A DNA stretch of 5,364 nucleotides, from NCBI GenBank assembly GCA_012799495.1, contig JAAZLD010000320.1, positions 1-5,364 on the forward strand, written 5' to 3'. Source of the stretch: Desulfitobacterium sp. Lineage in GTDB: Bacteria > Bacillota > Desulfitobacteriia > Desulfitobacteriales > Desulfitobacteriaceae. Position numbers and translations under genes: made by a program. The notes under the pieces are model-generated. The model saw nothing but the letters and a program-made list of their open reading frames with translations. It was not told where the DNA came from and did not search any database. Each line of letters opens with the position of its first letter. Positions within the stretch are counted from its first letter, which is position 1. Positions 5,344 to 5,364 of the stretch are shown here, piece after piece.

Positions 5344-5364
5344 AGCGTAGCAAATTATACATAA

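Larger units (their letters stand above)
5067..5364. repeat. Tandem array of a 135/136-bp unit, continuing past the window edge
   Basis: The motif GCGTAGCAAATTATACATAA starts at 5074, 5209 and 5345, giving periods of 135 and 136 bases. Units one (5074-5208) and two (5209-5344) are about 95% alike. The differences are a one-base indel with a substitution after CCACGCG (5114/5249) and four substitutions around the right stem end and just after it. The third copy is cut at the window edge after 20 bases, all identical. Each full unit contains, in order, a hairpin arm, a loop with two AGTGAACG copies, the second arm, a short unique linker and three 14-bp subrepeats. Open frames on the minus strand through this array are products of the repetition. 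I do not recognise the element family. Confidence 0.95.

Noticed and set aside
5067..5364. CRISPR array
   Set aside because: The whole 135-bp unit is repeated, including what would be the spacers; the repeats hold long inverted repeats and there are no unique spacers and no cas genes in view.

Overview
The window looks like a core chromosomal locus of a spore-forming, Gram-positive anaerobe of the Clostridia (a Peptococcaceae/Desulfitobacterium-type Firmicute is my best guess). The grounds are a FapR-controlled plsX, a DUF177-rpmF pair next to ackA, an ylbJ-type sporulation membrane protein, moderate AT-richness and strong purine-rich ribosome binding sites. The exact genus cannot be read from the sequence.

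Layout. From 3542 down to the left edge all genes are on the minus strand: ackA (acetate kinase), yceD/ylbN (DUF177), rpmF (ribosomal protein L32), then fapR and plsX (cut by the left edge after 283 codons). A consensus sigma-A promoter sits just after ackA and drives yceD-rpmF, which ends in a strong intrinsic terminator at 1524-1549. fapR-plsX then starts from its own promoter, whose start site is covered by a FapR-like operator, so the fatty-acid/phospholipid operon is probably autoregulated by malonyl-CoA through FapR. On the plus strand, diverging from ackA across a 326-bp spacer, is ylbJ, with a candidate sigma-E (mother-cell) promoter. In Bacillus subtilis coaD, ylbJ, ylbN and rpmF lie in one neighbourhood, so this is a rearranged version of a known conserved cluster.

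The genes join central carbon metabolism (acetyl phosphate/acetate and ATP), ribosome assembly (DUF177 and L32), the start of phospholipid synthesis (PlsX makes acyl phosphate) and sporulation (YlbJ).

The unusual part is the right end. After ylbJ, from about 5067 to the window edge, there is a tandem array of a 135/136-bp unit, a little over two copies and still running at the edge. Each complete unit holds a 15-bp inverted repeat around a 35-36-nt loop, a duplicated AGTGAACG motif in the loop, and three tandem 14-bp subrepeats. I find no credible gene in it and cannot assign it to a named element. It is the best candidate for something undescribed, but it may simply be a local repeat family.
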